Assembly (NCBI GenBank): GCA_035712365.1
Contig: DASTAW010000031.1
Location: 1 to 64,000 of the forward strand
DNA from: Terriglobia bacterium
Lineage (GTDB): Bacteria; Acidobacteriota; Terriglobia; UBA7540
Direction of reading: 5' to 3'
Length of the DNA: 64,000 bases
Of this stretch, positions 63,028 to 64,000 are shown one piece after another (within the stretch, counting starts at the first letter, position 1; each line of letters begins with the position of its first letter). The notes below the pieces were generated by a model. The model ran no database searches. It worked only from the letters and a program-made list of their open reading frames with translations, and was not told where the DNA came from. The position numbers were made by a program, and so were the translations under genes.

Positions 63028-64000
63028 ATGGGTCAACGGGAACGAGCAGGTCGGACCAACGGTCTGGTGGCCGCATTAACAGCGGCCCTCGTGCTTGTGC
63101 TGCTTTTCTCCACTCTGCCGGCTCCTGCGGCGCAGGAGGACCAGCAGGCAACCGGGCCGGTCCTTAAAGTGACGACGGAAGCCGTTAACGTCTATGCCGT
63201 GGTGCGGGACAAAAACCATCGGCTTGTGCCCGATCTCACCCAGGATGATTTTGAAATCAAAGAAGACAACATTCCGCAGAAGATTACCTACTTCACGCGC
63301 GAAACAGACACTCCACTCACTCTCGCGATTATGGTTGACACCAGTCCGAGCCAGGAAAGGGTCCTGGACGTGGAACAGCGCGAGGCGAAGAATTTTCTGA
63401 GGCAGGTGTTACGGCCCAAGGACCTCGCGTGCGTCATCCATTTCGATTTGGAAGTCGAACTCCTGCAGGATTTCACGGCCGAACTTCGCCCGCTGGAGAG
63501 CGCCATCGACGAAACCGTCATCAACGGCGGCGGGCATGGTGTGCTGCCTGGGCCGCTGCCTGCCAGCAATGTCGGAGGCACGCACCTTTACGATTCGATC
63601 TATCTCGCAGCCAACGAACTGATGAGCCACGAAGTTGGACGCAAGGTGCTGATCCTTCTCACCGACGGCGAGGACCAGGGAAGTAAAGAAAATCTGAACC
63701 AGGCCATCGAGGCGGCGCAGAAATCCGATTGCATCATTTACGCCGTCGACATCGTTGACCGCGCCTTTTACGGTTTCGGCGGCATGGGTTTCAATGGAGA
63801 CGCTGTCCTGCGCAAGATGTGCGAACAGACCGGGGGAGATGTCATCAAGGTGACGAAGATCCGGGACACTTCGGCGGCATTCCAAAGGATCGCCGACGAA
63901 CTTCGGACCCAGTACCTTCTTGGTTATACTCCGTCTAATCCCAGAACGGACCCCGGGTTCCGCAAGATCAAGGTCCGTGTCACTCGCGGCGACTACAAAG
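63028..64000 (+). CDS. Secreted VWFA-related protein, 3' end outside window
   Basis: The frame is open from the ATG at 63028 to the window edge (324 codons). A signal peptide (LVAALTAALVLVLLFSTLPAPAAQ) is followed by an N-terminal strand region (VNVYAVVRDKNHRLVPDLTQ, DFEIKEDN) and a von Willebrand factor A domain with the MIDAS motif DTSPS in LAIMVDTSPSQERVL and VLILLTDGEDQGS. This is the VWFA-related architecture common in Acidobacteriota; function is unknown. A GTGAGGA ribosome-binding site lies 8 bases upstream. Confidence 0.85.
   Translation, partial: MGQRERAGRTNGLVAALTAALVLVLLFSTLPAPAAQEDQQATGPVLKVTTEAVNVYAVVRDKNHRLVPDLTQDDFEIKEDNIPQKITYFTRETDTPLTLAIMVDTSPSQERVLDVEQREAKNFLRQVLRPKDLACVIHFDLEVELLQDFTAELRPLESAIDETVINGGGHGVLPGPLPASNVGGTHLYDSIYLAANELMSHEVGRKVLILLTDGEDQGSKENLNQAIEAAQKSDCIIYAVDIVDRAFYGFGGMGFNGDAVLRKMCEQTGGDVIKVTKIRDTSAAFQRIADELRTQYLLGYTPSNPRTDPGFRKIKVRVTRGDYK

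Overview
This is a GC-rich bacterial chromosomal window. The gene content suggests an Acidobacteriota genome: a CadC-like winged-helix/TPR regulator, a HAF-repeat secreted protein, PadR next to 'permease-prefix' membrane proteins, a VWFA-related secreted protein, a DUF4832-type secreted protein, and an ECF42 sigma factor with DGPF proteins. The assignment rests on gene families only; there is no rRNA in the window. Housekeeping and accessory genes are interleaved. I saw no prophage, CRISPR array or replication origin.

Layout. 1-7 kb: a partial MFS transporter, an ABC-F ATPase and a three-gene succinate dehydrogenase operon whose single membrane anchor resembles mycobacterial Sdh1. 7-14.6 kb: TonB, the CadC-like regulator, a HAF-repeat protein and a radical SAM protein. 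14.7-20.6 kb: GlnE, PadR with two tandem prefix-only membrane proteins, a TlpA thioredoxin and an Smr protein. 20.7-24 kb: an ECF42 cluster (three DGPF/YciI proteins, one secreted protein, the sigma factor) with two copies of a likely cognate promoter. 24-26.2 kb: a sulfane-sulfur operon (rhodanese-persulfide dioxygenase fusion, TusA, DsrE2). 26-33 kb: GH16, Bax-inhibitor-1, aldo/keto reductase, glutamine synthetase with terminator and promoter, and a DUF4832 protein. 33.4-41 kb: TypA, a CAU tRNA, a broken MFS gene, a DapA-family protein, a propeller lipoprotein and a GH29 fucosidase. 41.3-45 kb: an ECF sigma/anti-sigma pair running into an ABC exporter, followed by a 112-bp hairpin element. 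45.1-48.6 kb: a five-gene minus-strand unit (cytochrome b, molybdoenzyme, Met-rich MXKDX peptide, ECF sigma, zinc-type anti-sigma). 48.8-51.2 kb: inositol oxygenase, a 33-aa membrane protein and a GRP-type sugar transporter. 52-55 kb: an intact IS630-family element with recognisable ends inside a small gene, then a HipBA toxin-antitoxin module with a candidate operator. 55-64 kb: GpmI and enolase, a UvrD-type helicase/nuclease fusion, RmuC, a 22-aa lysine-rich protein with its own promoter and terminator, and a partial VWA protein.

How genes work together. GlnE is encoded in the same window as its substrate GlnA, and GlnA keeps the Tyr397 adenylylation site. The 45-48.6 kb unit has the same parts list as the hypochlorite/methionine-sulfoxide defence described in Azospira (periplasmic YedY-type molybdoenzyme, membrane cytochrome partner, Met-rich sacrificial peptide, ECF sigma and anti-sigma), but uses a zinc-type anti-sigma factor. 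It is the strongest candidate here for a little-described variant system. The ECF42 cluster is nearly self-explanatory because the promoter motif occurs twice with the same spacing.
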